From Leptospira fletcheri (GTDB taxonomy: Bacteria; Spirochaetota; Leptospiria; Leptospirales; Leptospiraceae), in contig NZ_RQET01000004.1 in NCBI RefSeq assembly GCF_004769195.1, positions 1,178,001 through 1,242,000 on the forward strand: a stretch of DNA of 64,000 nt, given 5' to 3'. The translations under genes and the position numbers were made by a program. A model generated the notes under the pieces. That model searched no databases. It was not told the origin of the DNA and worked only from the letters and a program-made list of their open reading frames with translations. Positions 43,799 to 54,145 of this stretch are shown in pieces. The first letter of the stretch is position 1, and every line of letters begins with the position of its first letter.

Positions 43799-46700
43799 AT
43801 GAAGATCATAAACAGCGTTGTCGAAGCTGCTCTTAATAATAGATTGATTGCGTTGGTGGCTGGAGTCGCCGCTTTACTTGTTGGAATCTGGTCCTGGATC
43901 GATATCCGGAAAGAGGCCTATTCGGATATCGCAGACACTCAGGTTCGTCTCGTCGCCAAGTTTCCCGGTAAGGCGACGTTGGAGGTCGAAGAAAGGGTGA
44001 CGATGCCGATCGAACGGGTATTGCATTCCACTCCGAACGTAATCGTTCGTAGGTCCAGAACCATCAACGGACTGGTCGTGTTTCAATTCGTATTCGAAGA
44101 GGGAACGGACGATTATTTCGCCAGGATGCGTTTGATGGAAAAAGTTCGGGATGCTACGATTCCGGAAGAAGTCAGTCCTACGCTGGCTCCTATGAGTTCC
44201 CCCGTGGGAGAAGTTTACCGATACGTAGTCGAATCCACGACGGGGACCCATACCCCGATGGAGTTGCGTAGTATCCAGGACTGGATCGTCATGCCTAAGA
44301 TGCTCCAAATCTCCGGAATCGCCGACGTTGTGACCTTCGGAGGATTGCCGAAACAATTCCACATCGTAATGAATCCGGAAAGTCTGATCCGTTACCAAGC
44401 GACCGTCTCCGACGTGATCGAAGCGGTCCAGAACAACAACTTGAACACCGGAGGAAACTTTCTATTACAAGGGGAGCAGTCCCTGCCGATCCGGTCTTTG
44501 GGAGCCATCCGCGATATCAGCCAGATAGAAGATATCGTAGTGAAGAACCTGAACGGGGTCCCCGTTTTCATCAAGAATATCGGAACAGTGGAAGTCGCGC
44601 CGCCCATACCGAGCGGTATTTTAGGTTATACGATTCAGAACGATCAGGAAGGACTGATCGACGTGGATTCCGCGGTCCAAGGACTCGTGGCGATGAGACG
44701 TTGGGTGGAACCGAACGCTTTCCTGGAAAGAACCCGGGCAAAGGTTCAGGAGATCAACGAAAAATACATGCCTCACGGAACCCGTCTCCGTACGACGTAC
44801 GACCGAGGAGACCTGGTCCAATACACGCTTAGAACCGTCGGTACTACTCTGCTCGAAGGGATCGCCGTAGTCAGCTTAGTCGTGATTTTCTTTATCGGGA
44901 GCATTCGAGCTTCCATCGTAGTGGTCGCGACGATACCGTTCGCGCTTTTGTTCTCCTTTACGATGATGAATGCCTCCGGAATATCCGCGAGCTTATTGTC
45001 CTTGGGAGCGGTGGACTTCGGAATCGTGGTGGATAGCGCCGTGGTTATGGTGGAAAACATCATGCGTCGTTACAAGAATGCGACCGAGCAGGAGAAGCAG
45101 AAGGGAATCATCCGGTTTACGATGGATTGCGCGTCCGAGGTTGCGACGGAAATTCTCTTCGCCATTTTGATCATCATACTCGCTTATCTTCCGATTTTCT
45201 CCTTCGAAAGGATTGAAGGAAGGCTGTTCAAGCCCATGGCCTTTACGCTTTCTTTCGCGATTTTCGGCGCCTTGTTGTTCACTATGACCATCGTTCCGGT
45301 TCTGATGTCGTACTTCTATAGAACGTATTTCGAATCGAAGAATCCCGGCCCGATCGAATGGCACAATCCGATCTATCATTGGATCGAAACCACGTACGAA
45401 AAAGTCGTACATTTTCTAGTCGTGAGATCCAAACGGGTCGTAGCCATCGCGTTCACCACGGTAGGCGGACTTTTGGTCGTCGGTTTTATGAGTCTCGGAA
45501 CGGAATTCCTACCTTCTCTTGACGAGGGAGGCTTCACTCTAAGGTTGTACTTCCCGGTAGGTATCTCCTTACCCGAGGCGAAAAAGTTCATTCCTAAGGT
45601 CAGAAAGATCATTTATAAAAACGAGATGATCGACACGATTCTTTCCCAGTACGGAAGGAACGACGACGGTACCGATCCCCTACCTCCGAACAGGTTGGAA
45701 GTTTACGTCGGATTAAAAGACTATAAAATGTGGAAGGAAAAGATCACGAAGGAACAGCTACTGATCCGAATGCGGAACGAGCTCGAAGAGGGCTTGCCGG
45801 GGGTCAGAGTCAGTTTCTCCCAGCCGATCATGGACAACCTTTCGGAAGCCATCATGGGAACCATCGCGGACTTGGCCGTCTTCGTATCCGGACATGATAT
45901 GAGAATCATGCGGGATTTGGCGGATCAAATTCTGAAGATCGTATCCGAAATGAAAGGCGCTAGCGAGTACGGAATCGAGCAGGAAGGACCAGCGCCTCAG
46001 CTCGTGATCCGCCTCAAGCGGGACGTTGCGGCCAGATACGGAATCAACGTGAACGATATCCAACAAGTGATAGAGGCTGCGGTAGGGATGGAGCCCATCA
46101 GTTATCTGTACGAAGGACCCATGGACAGTCCTCCGAAAGAACGTGCCTTGTTCGGAATCGTGGCCCGTTTTGCCAAGGATTACCGCGAGTCCGCAAGGGA
46201 AATCGCCCGAATCCCGATCATTTCTCCCAATGGAGAAAGAATCCCGCTCTCCGAATTGTCCGATATCACCCAAGAGGATTCCCCCACGATGATCTTCCGT
46301 CAGGACGGTAAGAGGACGGTGACGGTGCGTCTGAACGTCCGGGGAAGGGACCAAGGAGGTTTCGTCGCCGAGCTTCAGAAAAGGGTCCAGAAGGAAGTGA
46401 AATTCCCTGAAGGTTACGAGGTGAAATATGGCGGCCAATACGAAAACCTTGCCCGGGTCGGAAAGCAGTTGGCGATCGTAATTCCCTTAACGATTGGGAT
46501 TATTTTTGGCCTGTTGTACCTTCTTTATAGAGATCTCCGTTCCGTATTCGTAGCACTTTCCTGTATCCCACTTTCCTTGATCGGAGGGATCTACGCGCTT
46601 TTGATTCGGGGGTATTATTTCAACGTTTCCGCCGGAGTTGGATTCATTTCCCTTTTCGGAATCGCCACTATGGCGGGGATCCTTTTCGTTTCCAAAGCGA

Positions 46701-47137
46701 ATCACTATCTGCACGGCCAAGTGGCCGGGGTTCCAAAGATGAACGTGATGGACGCGGCGACCGCTTCCGCAGTGAGTCAGTTGCGTCCTCGTTTGATGAC
46801 CATGCTTTTGGCTCTCTTAGGCCTGATTCCGGCAACTATGGCAACCGGGGTGGGATCCGATGTCCAAAGGCCACTGGCTACTGTGATGGTGGGAGGGCTG
46901 ACATCGGCTTTATTTCTGGTGCTAACGGTTATGCCGAGCTTATACATCCTAGTGATGAGAGGAAGGGAAGAGAAACAAGCGAATCCTTTTTCGACTTCGG
47001 ACGGCCCATTATACCTTCACCCGGAAGCGTTAGGGGAAGGCAGCGAGTATAGTCCAGATACAAAGACGAGTAGTCGCTCCGTCAAAACGAACCATAGGTC
47101 CTCCGGAACATTAAAGAAAAGTAAATCTAAAAAATGA
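43799..47137 (+). CDS. RND-superfamily efflux pump, heavy-metal type
   Basis: A 1112-aa inner-membrane pump of the RND superfamily: an N-terminal span, a first periplasmic loop (about 35-340), spans 2-6, a second loop (about 580-880), and the last spans to about 1065, then a Lys/Ser-rich tail. The proton-relay segment reads [15 protein letters not shown] (from Asp406), the pattern that marks heavy-metal (CzcA/CusA) pumps rather than drug pumps. The usual position of Gly is Ser here. Neither a membrane-fusion nor an outer-membrane partner gene is adjacent, so it must use distant partners or act without them. A terminator follows. Confidence 0.9.
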   Translation: MKIINSVVEAALNNRLIALVAGVAALLVGIWSWIDIRKEAYSDIADTQVRLVAKFPGKATLEVEERVTMPIERVLHSTPNVIVRRSRTINGLVVFQFVFEEGTDDYFARMRLMEKVRDATIPEEVSPTLAPMSSPVGEVYRYVVESTTGTHTPMELRSIQDWIVMPKMLQISGIADVVTFGGLPKQFHIVMNPESLIRYQATVSDVIEAVQNNNLNTGGNFLLQGEQSLPIRSLGAIRDISQIEDIVVKNLNGVPVFIKNIGTVEVAPPIPSGILGYTIQNDQEGLIDVDSAVQGLVAMRRWVEPNAFLERTRAKVQEINEKYMPHGTRLRTTYDRGDLVQYTLRTVGTTLLEGIAVVSLVVIFFIGSIRASIVVVATIPFALLFSFTMMNASGISASLLSLGAVDFGIVVDSAVVMVENIMRRYKNATEQEKQKGIIRFTMDCASEVATEILFAILIIILAYLPIFSFERIEGRLFKPMAFTLSFAIFGALLFTMTIVPVLMSYFYRTYFESKNPGPIEWHNPIYHWIETTYEKVVHFLVVRSKRVVAIAFTTVGGLLVVGFMSLGTEFLPSLDEGGFTLRLYFPVGISLPEAKKFIPKVRKIIYKNEMIDTILSQYGRNDDGTDPLPPNRLEVYVGLKDYKMWKEKITKEQLLIRMRNELEEGLPGVRVSFSQPIMDNLSEAIMGTIADLAVFVSGHDMRIMRDLADQILKIVSEMKGASEYGIEQEGPAPQLVIRLKRDVAARYGINVNDIQQVIEAAVGMEPISYLYEGPMDSPPKERALFGIVARFAKDYRESAREIARIPIISPNGERIPLSELSDITQEDSPTMIFRQDGKRTVTVRLNVRGRDQGGFVAELQKRVQKEVKFPEGYEVKYGGQYENLARVGKQLAIVIPLTIGIIFGLLYLLYRDLRSVFVALSCIPLSLIGGIYALLIRGYYFNVSAGVGFISLFGIATMAGILFVSKANHYLHGQVAGVPKMNVMDAATASAVSQLRPRLMTMLLALLGLIPATMATGVGSDVQRPLATVMVGGLTSALFLVLTVMPSLYILVMRGREEKQANPFSTSDGPLYLHPEALGEGSEYSPDTKTSSRSVKTNHRSSGTLKKSKSKK

Positions 47138-47193
47138 TTCCATCCGTATCATCGGATCGTTGATAAGCGGGAAGTCCCGTAAAGAATCGGATG

Positions 47194-47234
47194 AAGGTCG
47201 TCTTAAATCCTCGGATTCTAGACGACCTTTTCTC
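47194..47234. terminator. Terminator after the RND pump gene
   Basis: AAGGTCGTCT (47194-47203) is exactly complementary to 47220-47229, with a 16-base loop and TTTT on the plus-strand exit. It lies between the convergent pump and SRPBCC genes and probably serves both. Confidence 0.75.
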
Positions 47235-47245
47235 CGATTGGAGAT

Positions 47246-47737
47246 TTAAACCTTTAGGGTCGTTTTGCAAAGTTCCACGAGCTGGTCTAAAGCCTTTCCC
47301 CAGCCGTCGTGAAAACCCATGTCCTCGTGCTTCTTTCGGGCTTCCTCGTCTTTATGGCGCGCCAGAACCTTGTATTTGGTTCCTTGAGGCAGCTTTTCCA
47401 GTGTGAGAACGGCAGTAAAAAAACCGTTCGTCGAAGGGCTATATCCCGGCTGAAGCATATCCGTCCAGATTAACTTTTCGTTTTTCACGATTTCCAAATA
47501 GCAACCTATGTTCGGGAAATCCTGTCCTTCCGGTGACCGCATCACTGTCCTGAAAATTCCGCCCGGCGTTAAATCGATCTCGCAATCCACCGTTCTCCAA
47601 GGGGCCGGGGTGAACCATTTTACGACATGTTTCGGATCGGTCCAAGCGTTCCATACCAGTTCTCTCGGAACGTCTATCACTCGTTCGAAGACTAAATCTT
47701 TGTTCTTATCGGGCTGAAAATAATCATGTGCCGTCAT
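47246..47737 (-). CDS. SRPBCC (AHSA1-like) ligand-binding protein
   Basis: A 163-aa single START-like domain of the AHSA1 type: [19 protein letters not shown] at the start, then [20 protein letters not shown] and [10 protein letters not shown], ending with the long C-terminal helix [18 protein letters not shown]. The cavity of such proteins binds hydrophobic ligands. The gene overlaps the upstream ArsR-type regulator by 14 bases, a very common pair in which the regulator controls its own small operon. The ligand is unknown. Confidence 0.92.
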   Translation of the reverse strand: MTAHDYFQPDKNKDLVFERVIDVPRELVWNAWTDPKHVVKWFTPAPWRTVDCEIDLTPGGIFRTVMRSPEGQDFPNIGCYLEIVKNEKLIWTDMLQPGYSPSTNGFFTAVLTLEKLPQGTKYKVLARHKDEEARKKHEDMGFHDGWGKALDQLVELCKTTLKV

Positions 47738-48071
47738 TCTGTTTCTCCTTTAAATCCATCAAGTAACCGTCAAGTTGATTCAGTCGTTTCTCCCATAGGG
47801 TTCTTTGGCGCACGAACCAGCGTTCTCCCGCGTATAGGGATTTACCGGCGAGTTCGTACGTCCGTACGCGACCTACTTTCCGAGATCTGACCAAAACGCA
47901 GCTTTCCAAGACGTCCAAATGCTGCATCAGAGAGGGAAGGGCCATGTTGAAGGGCCTTGCCAATTCTCCGACGGAGGCCGGACCCGTGCTTAGACGTTCC
48001 AATACGGAGCGCCTGGTCGGATCCGACAACGCATGGAAAAGGTTATCGAGACGCGTACTTTGGTTAGGCAT
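47724..48071 (-). CDS. ArsR-family transcriptional regulator
   Basis: A 115-aa winged-helix repressor: [20 protein letters not shown], then [19 protein letters not shown] with the recognition helix, and the wing [17 protein letters not shown]. There is no ELCVCDL-type metal site, so it belongs to the non-metal branch that pairs with AHSA1 proteins. Its gene overlaps the SRPBCC gene, and a perfect palindrome lies 22 bases upstream of its start, where it would block its own promoter. Confidence 0.93.
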   Translation of the reverse strand: MPNQSTRLDNLFHALSDPTRRSVLERLSTGPASVGELARPFNMALPSLMQHLDVLESCVLVRSRKVGRVRTYELAGKSLYAGERWFVRQRTLWEKRLNQLDGYLMDLKEKQNDGT

Positions 48072-48092
48072 TTGACTAAGTATATCATGAAA

Positions 48093-48120
48093 TATAACTT
48101 AGGTAAATACCTAAGTTATA
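48093..48120. promoter_or_regulatory. ArsR-type operator palindrome
   Basis: TATAACTTAGGT (48093-48104) and its exact complement (48109-48120) around AAAT: a perfect 12-bp-arm palindrome 22 bases upstream of the ArsR-type start. It overlaps the place where the -10 box is expected (TATAAC-like on one strand). It is the probable autoregulatory operator. Confidence 0.8.
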
Positions 48121-48264
48121 AAAAAATCGAAAAATCGGACCGTGCGAAAGGATTTCGATCCGCCGGAAACGGTTTTTTTCAGCTATTTGGGATGTAAGGG
48201 AAGGCGGATTTCCGGCGGTTTCAAACCGGAAATCGGAGTAGGAGGTATTCGAGCGGTTTCGGAT

Positions 48265-49224
48265 CTATTGGTTATGATCCTCTTTGGGATATACTTTGAT
48301 CGGTTTGTTGTCTTCTATCACCGTTCCGGGTCTTTGGAGGTTCGCTTGCAGATCCTTAGGCATGCTTTTCATTCCGAGGAAATTTTGTCCGCTAAAGGAT
48401 TTGAGTTTATTCGTTAAGTCCCGTGTCTGAATCCTCTGTTCCATTTCCTCAGGACTCAGTTCGGCGGCGTCTTTTCGATTCGAAGCGATGAGAAATCCCC
48501 AGTTCGTATAAAAGGAAGGTATAAACGTAGAATAGCTGGTCACCCGGGAAAAGGCGCTGGACATGGTTCTATAAAGAACCGCGTGTTCCGACCAATCCAA
48601 GGGAGTGAGCTCGAAGGCCTGGACAGCGACGATTCCGTTCGGAGCGAGTTTGGATTTGCAAAGAGCGTAAAATTCCTTCGAGTAGAGGTTCAGGATCGGT
48701 TCGAATTCCTCCTGCATCCTTTCGGTGAATCCGGAGGTAAGGTCGATGATGATCACATCGAACTGATGCGATGTCTTCTCCAGGTACTCTTTTCCGTCGA
48801 TCAGAGCTAATTCCGTTCTGGGATCGTCAAAAGCTCCCAAATGCCAATGGGGCATATTATGATGAAAGAACTCGACTAACTCTGCGTCTATGTCCACCAT
48901 CACCGCCAGCTCCACGGACTGGTATTTCAAGACTTCCCGCAATGTAGCGCCTTCTCCGCCGCCGAGTATCAGAACCTTTTTCGGATTCTCGTTAGAGATC
49001 ATGGCAGGATGGACTAAGGTCTCATGGTAGATGTGCTCGTCCATTTTGGCGGATTGTAGTTCTTCGTCTATGATCAGAACTTCCCCTATCGCAGGCAATT
49101 CCACCAATTCGACTTCCTGGAATTTCGTCTTTTTTTTGAATATGGATTTTCTCTTCCGGTAAAAATGCAGTTCGTTATCGTCGTAATAATCCTTAACCCA
49201 CTTACCGTCGCTTATGATCATCAT
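48265..49224 (-). CDS. Spermidine-synthase-like protein
   Basis: A 319-aa protein with the polyamine-synthase fold. It has DEHIYHETLVHPAM (about 62-75), the SAM-site glycine loop ILGGGEGATLRE and the acidic VDIDAELVEFF. The strand that in spermidine synthases ends DSTDPxGPA is IIIDLTSGF here, so one catalytic acid region is altered. It could therefore be a spermidine synthase, a related aminopropyltransferase or a methyltransferase-like paralogue. The start is uncertain: the frame is open to 49293, but ATG at 49224 or 49221 better fits the family. No strong ribosome site is visible. The gene stands alone. Confidence 0.8.
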   Translation of the reverse strand: MMIISDGKWVKDYYDDNELHFYRKRKSIFKKKTKFQEVELVELPAIGEVLIIDEELQSAKMDEHIYHETLVHPAMISNENPKKVLILGGGEGATLREVLKYQSVELAVMVDIDAELVEFFHHNMPHWHLGAFDDPRTELALIDGKEYLEKTSHQFDVIIIDLTSGFTERMQEEFEPILNLYSKEFYALCKSKLAPNGIVAVQAFELTPLDWSEHAVLYRTMSSAFSRVTSYSTFIPSFYTNWGFLIASNRKDAAELSPEEMEQRIQTRDLTNKLKSFSGQNFLGMKSMPKDLQANLQRPGTVIEDNKPIKVYPKEDHNQ

Positions 49225-49459
49225 ACAAAATGATTGTATCGGATACGAAACGCATGTCAATGAGTAGAAGCCACCAATGTGGTAACTACTCATTCCAAAT
49301 CGGAAATAAAGGAAAGATTTTCGAAGAAAAGAAACGAGAACGATAGACTAAGGTTTCTTTTTGTAGGAAATCGTAAAGTTATTGATCGGAAAAAGTCGGA
49401 ACGATTCTCTTTTAAGAATTGACTTAAGGATTCCTCGGCTTCTACACTTAGTCTCGTTT

Positions 49460-49861
49460 ATGCGATCGATCATTCCCATCGTGGAAAGCAAAAAGAAGAA
49501 CGGATTTCGGTTTCTTCGCGCTTTCATATTCGCTGTTCTACTTTATTCCGTGGGAATGGACGCCGTCATTGATAGTATCGATATCTGGAACGGAAATTAT
49601 ACGGGAGTCGGTCGAGACGCGATCCAGCTCAAGAGTGCAAGGCATAATGTCCGAGGGCACGAAGGGCTATTTACCGGGTCTTATTTCGAAGTCCAAACAA
49701 AAGGCGAGTTCCGCGACAAATCCCTTCCGATCTTCGGATTCGAATTCTTTTCACCCAAATCGTTCCTGTATTATAAGGAAAGGACGGATTCCCTCCTTCT
49801 TTCTCCGATGCTGCTCTCCGCGTTGTTATCCTTGCCCCCTCCGCAAATCGAATCGACTTAA
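49460..49861 (+). CDS. Hypothetical protein with one hydrophobic segment
   Basis: A frame of 133 residues from an ATG at 49460, starting MRSIIPIVESKKKNGFRFLR, then a hydrophobic AFIFAVLLYSVGMDAVID (about 21-38) and a hydrophilic part. The open frame extends upstream to 49382. I do not recognise it. Its C-terminal half is compositionally normal, and it is immediately followed, with about 75 bases between, by the membrane-anchored LuxR-type regulator, to which it may be linked. Confidence 0.5.
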   Translation: MRSIIPIVESKKKNGFRFLRAFIFAVLLYSVGMDAVIDSIDIWNGNYTGVGRDAIQLKSARHNVRGHEGLFTGSYFEVQTKGEFRDKSLPIFGFEFFSPKSFLYYKERTDSLLLSPMLLSALLSLPPPQIEST

Positions 49862-49938
49862 ACCGGTCCGGTATTCTCCGGACGTTTCTTCGGTAAGACA
49901 TTTTGATTCGGCGATTTTCGCCATTTGCGACGAAGGGA

Positions 49939-50475
49939 ATGCGAGTATTAAATATCGGTAATTTTAGAATCCTTTTTGTTTTCGTTTATATTGTTTTCTT
50001 TCTTATGTGGGTCTTTGCGGAGTTGTTTTCCTTCCACGAGATCTTCGCTTTTCGTTCCTTGGATCCGATTCGCTCCGAATCCGTCGAGATTTTGTTAGCC
50101 TCGGTCGGGTTACTCGTTTTGATCGGTTTGTTTTTGGAACTTAAGAAGGCGAAGCTACGGATCAAGGAGGCGGAGGAAAATCTTCGGGCTTATAAGAATC
50201 GTTTGAGCGTTCCCGGCGGAAAGAAGATGGGAGAGGAGTTTTGGCGCTCGATCAAATTGCAATTTTTTGCTTGGGGACTTTCTCCCTCCGAGGAGGAGAT
50301 TGCAAAGCTGATGTTAAGAGGTTTTTCCAACCAGCAGATCGCGGCGAATCTGCAAAAAAGCGTTCGAACGATAGAGAACCAATCCTTTTCTATCTACAAA
50401 AAATCCGGCATGACAGGTAAATTGGAATTCATCGCTTATTTTATAGAAGCGCTTCTGCCGGAAGAGGAGGATTAA
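49939..50475 (+). CDS. Membrane-anchored LuxR-type HTH regulator
   Basis: A 178-aa protein with two N-terminal membrane spans (about 8-28 and 50-70), a coiled linker, and a C-terminal LuxR/GerE DNA-binding domain: LSPSEEEIAKLMLRGFSNQQ, then IAANLQKSVRTIENQSFSIY. The recognition helix is intact apart from a serine where many members have His. The start is uncertain: a TTG at 49903 would add twelve residues, and ATG 49939 has a purine-rich GAAGGG unusually close to it. A membrane-bound regulator without a visible sensor suggests that it responds to membrane state or to a partner, perhaps the preceding gene product. Confidence 0.75.
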   Translation: MRVLNIGNFRILFVFVYIVFFLMWVFAELFSFHEIFAFRSLDPIRSESVEILLASVGLLVLIGLFLELKKAKLRIKEAEENLRAYKNRLSVPGGKKMGEEFWRSIKLQFFAWGLSPSEEEIAKLMLRGFSNQQIAANLQKSVRTIENQSFSIYKKSGMTGKLEFIAYFIEALLPEEED

Positions 50476-50478
50476 GGC

Positions 50479-51765
50479 CTAGTCTCCTCCTAAATCTTTT
50501 TCCATGGTTAGAATGTCCGGATCTCCGGGAACGTTCTTAGGTTTGTACTGCTTGTAGGACTGGATTGCGCTCAAAGCTTTCTTCCGGAAGAATGCTGCTT
50601 CGGGGGCAATGGTGGTGGAATTGATTCCGCCTGAAATCTCCAGAAAGCGTTTTGCGTTCAATAGGGCGGTAATTCTATGGATCCGATAATCCGTCTCGTT
50701 ATCCGTACGGGCTTCCTTCAACAATCGCTCGGCGATTTCCCAGGATTTGTCCTGCTTGTTCCGTAACTGAGCCGATTCTTCCGGAGAAGATCCGGTTCTT
50801 TGCTGTACTTTTTTGGGCGAGTAGGCGAGGTAAAATTTATAAAAGGTTTCGGCACTTCTTACTAAAAGTTCGTAATCGGAACGGGAAACCTGAAATCCGG
50901 ATCGGGCGACTTCCTCCGCCCGGTAAAGTTCTTCGGGAATTCCGCTCCCTTTGAGGAAGCTCGGAGATTGTTCCGATTTGCAGTTCAAAAAGGACACGTA
51001 TTCCCTCGCAAACCGGATCATATCTTGGTCCGATTCAAATCTTCCTCTTTTCTTCCATGCGGACGCGAATTCCGCTCCGGCGCTCATAGGTAAAATTCCG
51101 GAACAGGTTGCTACGCCTTGGGGATCCGGGGATTCGTTTAAATACAATATTCCTAATCGATAATGTGCCGTAGGGGCAGACGGGTCCAAGCGGATCGATT
51201 TGCGGTATGCCTGGATCGCCTCCGGGATTTCGTTTCTCGCGTAATGATAATCCCCTTTTTTCCGTTCCACTAAAGCTGGGCCTGTCTGTTCCGAAGACAA
51301 GGGATAGGCTACGGAAAGAACCTTTTCTTTCGCGATTCCCAGATAGCCGATCCCTCGTAATTGCTTTCCGATGAATGCGGTTTGAAACACGGATTTCACT
51401 TCGATTTGTCCTACGATGTTTCCGTCCTTAAAGGTTTCGTGATCGAAGTCTTTTTCGATGAGATATAGGACCTGTCCGGGACGGATTCCCGGATCGTAAT
51501 GTACTTTCACCGTCACGATGTCCGGGCGGATATCGTAACCTAGTTCCAGGTTCTTGTACTGCCCTTCGTATTCGATGGGTTTTACCTTATCGAACATCAT
51601 CGTTTCTCCGATCAGAACCATCTTTTCTTTTCTGAGTTTGTCGTCCTGTTTGGAACTTTTCGGCATTCCCGGATCGCGAAAGGCGTAAATCACTTCTTTG
51701 GATTGGATTGTTCCGAAGGCGAGAAAAAGGGACAAGACGATCGGAAAGGCTCGGAACGGAGTCAT
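50479..51765 (-). CDS. Exported TPR-type protein
   Basis: A 428-aa exported protein with a signal peptide (1-22, AFPIVLSLFLAFGTIQS) and no lipobox. The first 160 residues are beta-rich and unrecognised. Then comes a TPR pair (GDYHYARNEIPEAIQAYRKS, then IRLDPSAPTAHYRLGILYLN), and helical repeats continue to the end. TPR proteins in the periplasm often act as scaffolds. Its stop lies four bases from the convergent LuxR-type gene. Confidence 0.82.
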   Translation of the reverse strand: MTPFRAFPIVLSLFLAFGTIQSKEVIYAFRDPGMPKSSKQDDKLRKEKMVLIGETMMFDKVKPIEYEGQYKNLELGYDIRPDIVTVKVHYDPGIRPGQVLYLIEKDFDHETFKDGNIVGQIEVKSVFQTAFIGKQLRGIGYLGIAKEKVLSVAYPLSSEQTGPALVERKKGDYHYARNEIPEAIQAYRKSIRLDPSAPTAHYRLGILYLNESPDPQGVATCSGILPMSAGAEFASAWKKRGRFESDQDMIRFAREYVSFLNCKSEQSPSFLKGSGIPEELYRAEEVARSGFQVSRSDYELLVRSAETFYKFYLAYSPKKVQQRTGSSPEESAQLRNKQDKSWEIAERLLKEARTDNETDYRIHRITALLNAKRFLEISGGINSTTIAPEAAFFRKKALSAIQSYKQYKPKNVPGDPDILTMEKDLGGD

Positions 51766-51803
51766 AGTACGAATTTCGGTAGGCGGAGCGGATCTCTTCA
51801 GTA

Positions 51804-52523
51804 TTAAGTTCCGAGAAAATCCGGCGGAACGTCGTCGAAAGTCCTCAAAGTCGGAAATGAGTGCGGACCTTGGGGTACATTTCCGGGTCTTTCCATTAAA
51901 AAGGGGCGGATTCCGACGGAGATTGCGGCTTCGGCCTCCTCTTTTATGTCCGTGAAGAAGACGATTTCGTTAGGGGAAACTCCTAACCTGTCCGCAATTC
52001 TAAGGTAGCTTTCCGGTTCCCGCTTTCCTCCCACTTCCGTATCGAAGTAGGAACGGAAGTAAGGGGTCAGGTCCCCCGCTTCGCAATAGCGAAAAATGAG
52101 CACCTGGGCCTCCACGCTTCCGGAGGAATAGACGGCAGCCGACTTTCCGGAATTCCTGATTTTGCCGAGGAAACTAGGTACATCGGAGAAAATCGTACTC
52201 TTCAATTCTCCCGATTCGTAGCCGCGTTTCCAAATTTTTCCCTGCGTCTCCTTCAACGCCCCTAACTTTCGGTCCTTGGATACCAGATAGGAGCAGAATC
52301 TCGAAAGACTTTCCGGAGTTTTCTCCAGCGGCCCGTCGAACTCGGTTTCCTTTTCCGATGCGGTTTTGAATTCTTCGAATCGCTTTTCTTCCGGGAATTG
52401 TTCCCGGAAGAAAGACAGAAACTTGGAGTCGGAGTAAGGAAAGAGAACTTTGTGGACGAATTCGATGGGTGTGGTTGTTCCTTCTATATCGAATAAAAAA
52501 ACGTTCGGAGTTTCTTGCTTCAC
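51804..52523 (-). CDS. mtnC: Enolase-phosphatase E1 (methionine salvage)
   Basis: A 239-aa HAD-superfamily enzyme that converts 2,3-diketo-5-methylthiopentyl-1-phosphate to the acireductone in the methionine salvage pathway. The nucleophile motif is VFLFDIEGTTTPIEF near the start (Asp13, as is diagnostic of MtnC), with the SSGS motif (AAVYSSGSVEAQ, near 134) and the last acidic motif FFTDIKEEAEAA (near 194). Length is normal. It starts one base after the stop of the upstream MFS gene, so the two share a transcript; the MFS protein might carry a related sulfur compound, a guess from position. Confidence 0.93.
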   Translation of the reverse strand: MKQETPNVFLFDIEGTTTPIEFVHKVLFPYSDSKFLSFFREQFPEEKRFEEFKTASEKETEFDGPLEKTPESLSRFCSYLVSKDRKLGALKETQGKIWKRGYESGELKSTIFSDVPSFLGKIRNSGKSAAVYSSGSVEAQVLIFRYCEAGDLTPYFRSYFDTEVGGKREPESYLRIADRLGVSPNEIVFFTDIKEEAEAAISVGIRPFLMERPGNVPQGPHSFPTLRTFDDVPPDFLGT

Positions 52524-52524
52524 T

Positions 52525-53907
52525 TCAGGAAGTCCTTCCTTTTTTTCGCGCTTCTTCCGTCAGAATTCTATGTACGCTTTCCTCGTCCTTCCGGAAATTC
52601 GAAAGGATGATGCTCCAGAGTAGAGAACAAGGGATCCAAAATAGAACGGCTATCGTGAAAGCGGTACTCCGGTCCGCAACGAACCCCAAAATGATCGCGG
52701 CCATGGCCGGGCCGAGACCTTTGCCTAGGTCGTCCGTCAGATTATAGAGGGAAAACATCGCGGCGCGATTTTTCGGAGGATTGACGTTCATGATCAAGGC
52801 ACGTACGTTCGGGCCGGTTACGGAAATGATGAAGCCGGTTGCCACATTGATCCATAAGAAACTAGGGTTCAGAGCCTCGCGTCCCGCGTGCAATAGATAG
52901 ATGCTAGGCGCGGTCCCGATAAGTACCATCACCGCACAGAAGATCGGCATGGAACTCTTATTTCTATTGTACAACTTTTGACCGATGACTCCGCCGAAGA
53001 ATGTGCCTGCAAAGATACCGATGGCGGCAAAGGTCACCAACCCTGCGGCGCTCGCTTTGGGGATCCCGTAATCGTGTTCGTAGTAGTCGGCCAGAAAGGT
53101 GAAGAACACTCCCCACGGAACGCAACCCGGAATTCCTTGCAGAAAAATTCCTATATTCGTTTTGTTGGCAAAAAGAATTTTTATATCCTGCCATGTTAAA
53201 CGAACATCCGATTCGGAGGAATTGTCGGTTTGCATAAATTCCTTTTCCGATCCGCCTCTACGGGGAACTTCGCAAAACAAAGCATAAACGGCCATGAACA
53301 AAAAAGAAGGCGTCGCCATATAGACGAAGCTGAGTCTCCATCCGTTTTCCGGATCGCTTTCTCCGAGAATCCCTCCCACGAGTTGGCCTACGCCCACACC
53401 TAAGCCCATGGCTAAAGAAAGATAGCCTGAGGCAGTGGAACGGGATTTGTCCGTAAAATAATCCCCTAAGATCGAAAAGAGGAGAGGAAAACTCCCACCC
53501 AAACCGAATCCGGTCAAAGTTCTGAGGAGTAAGAATTCCTCGTAAGTACGAGCCAAGCCGGAAAGTAGGCAGGGGATTTCTCCCAACAACACGGTCGAGA
53601 CAACCAGAACTTTCCGGGAATACCTTTGGGTCAGGTACCCCATGTTTACGGAAACCAAGCCGCCAAGTACGAAGAAAAAAATCGGGATTTCCCCACCCAT
53701 CTTCCAGTCGATTTCCTTCTGGTTCGAGATTCCGAAGGACCGAGCTATGTTCCGCAAGTTGGGAGAAATCAGATTCTGGTCGGCGAATAAAAAGAAAGCC
53801 ATTCCGAGAATCATCCAGAAAGCCAGGACGGCATTTCCTCCCCGGTCCGCGAGTTCTTGCAGTCCAAAATAGCGAAGTTTACTTTTCTCGGAAGGTGGTA
53901 GGGACAT
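52525..53907 (-). CDS. Major facilitator superfamily transporter
   Basis: A 460-aa protein with twelve spans in two halves. The N-terminal half contains FFLFADQNLISPNLRNIA and, between spans 2 and 3, the family A-motif-like GYLTQRYSRKVLVV. The C-terminal half has a long cytoplasmic loop near 200-230. The layout is closest to spinster-type (Spns) MFS proteins that move lipids or organic anions. I chose the ATG at 53907, preceded by GGAGAGA, over the upstream ATG at 53925 and the much longer open frame. It is translationally adjacent to mtnC. Confidence 0.9.
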   Translation of the reverse strand: MSLPPSEKSKLRYFGLQELADRGGNAVLAFWMILGMAFFLFADQNLISPNLRNIARSFGISNQKEIDWKMGGEIPIFFFVLGGLVSVNMGYLTQRYSRKVLVVSTVLLGEIPCLLSGLARTYEEFLLLRTLTGFGLGGSFPLLFSILGDYFTDKSRSTASGYLSLAMGLGVGVGQLVGGILGESDPENGWRLSFVYMATPSFLFMAVYALFCEVPRRGGSEKEFMQTDNSSESDVRLTWQDIKILFANKTNIGIFLQGIPGCVPWGVFFTFLADYYEHDYGIPKASAAGLVTFAAIGIFAGTFFGGVIGQKLYNRNKSSMPIFCAVMVLIGTAPSIYLLHAGREALNPSFLWINVATGFIISVTGPNVRALIMNVNPPKNRAAMFSLYNLTDDLGKGLGPAMAAIILGFVADRSTAFTIAVLFWIPCSLLWSIILSNFRKDEESVHRILTEEARKKGRTS

Positions 53908-54145
53908 CCGGATCTCTCCATTCATGGGTTTGGCCGTGGGTTCTTTTCTTTGCGGCCTGGATTCTGTACCATGGCCCGAAGGAACCGTCAACGAATACTT
54001 TCCGGCAGCGGGTCTAGTTACGGTTCGGATACGAAGAATCAAGTTCCGAAGCAGCAAATCTGACCGTACGTAATAAAGACTTGACCCGTCCGGAAAGTTT
54101 CGATAGCTTCGATCGGAATCCTTTCCAACCCCGGAGTCTTCTTCC

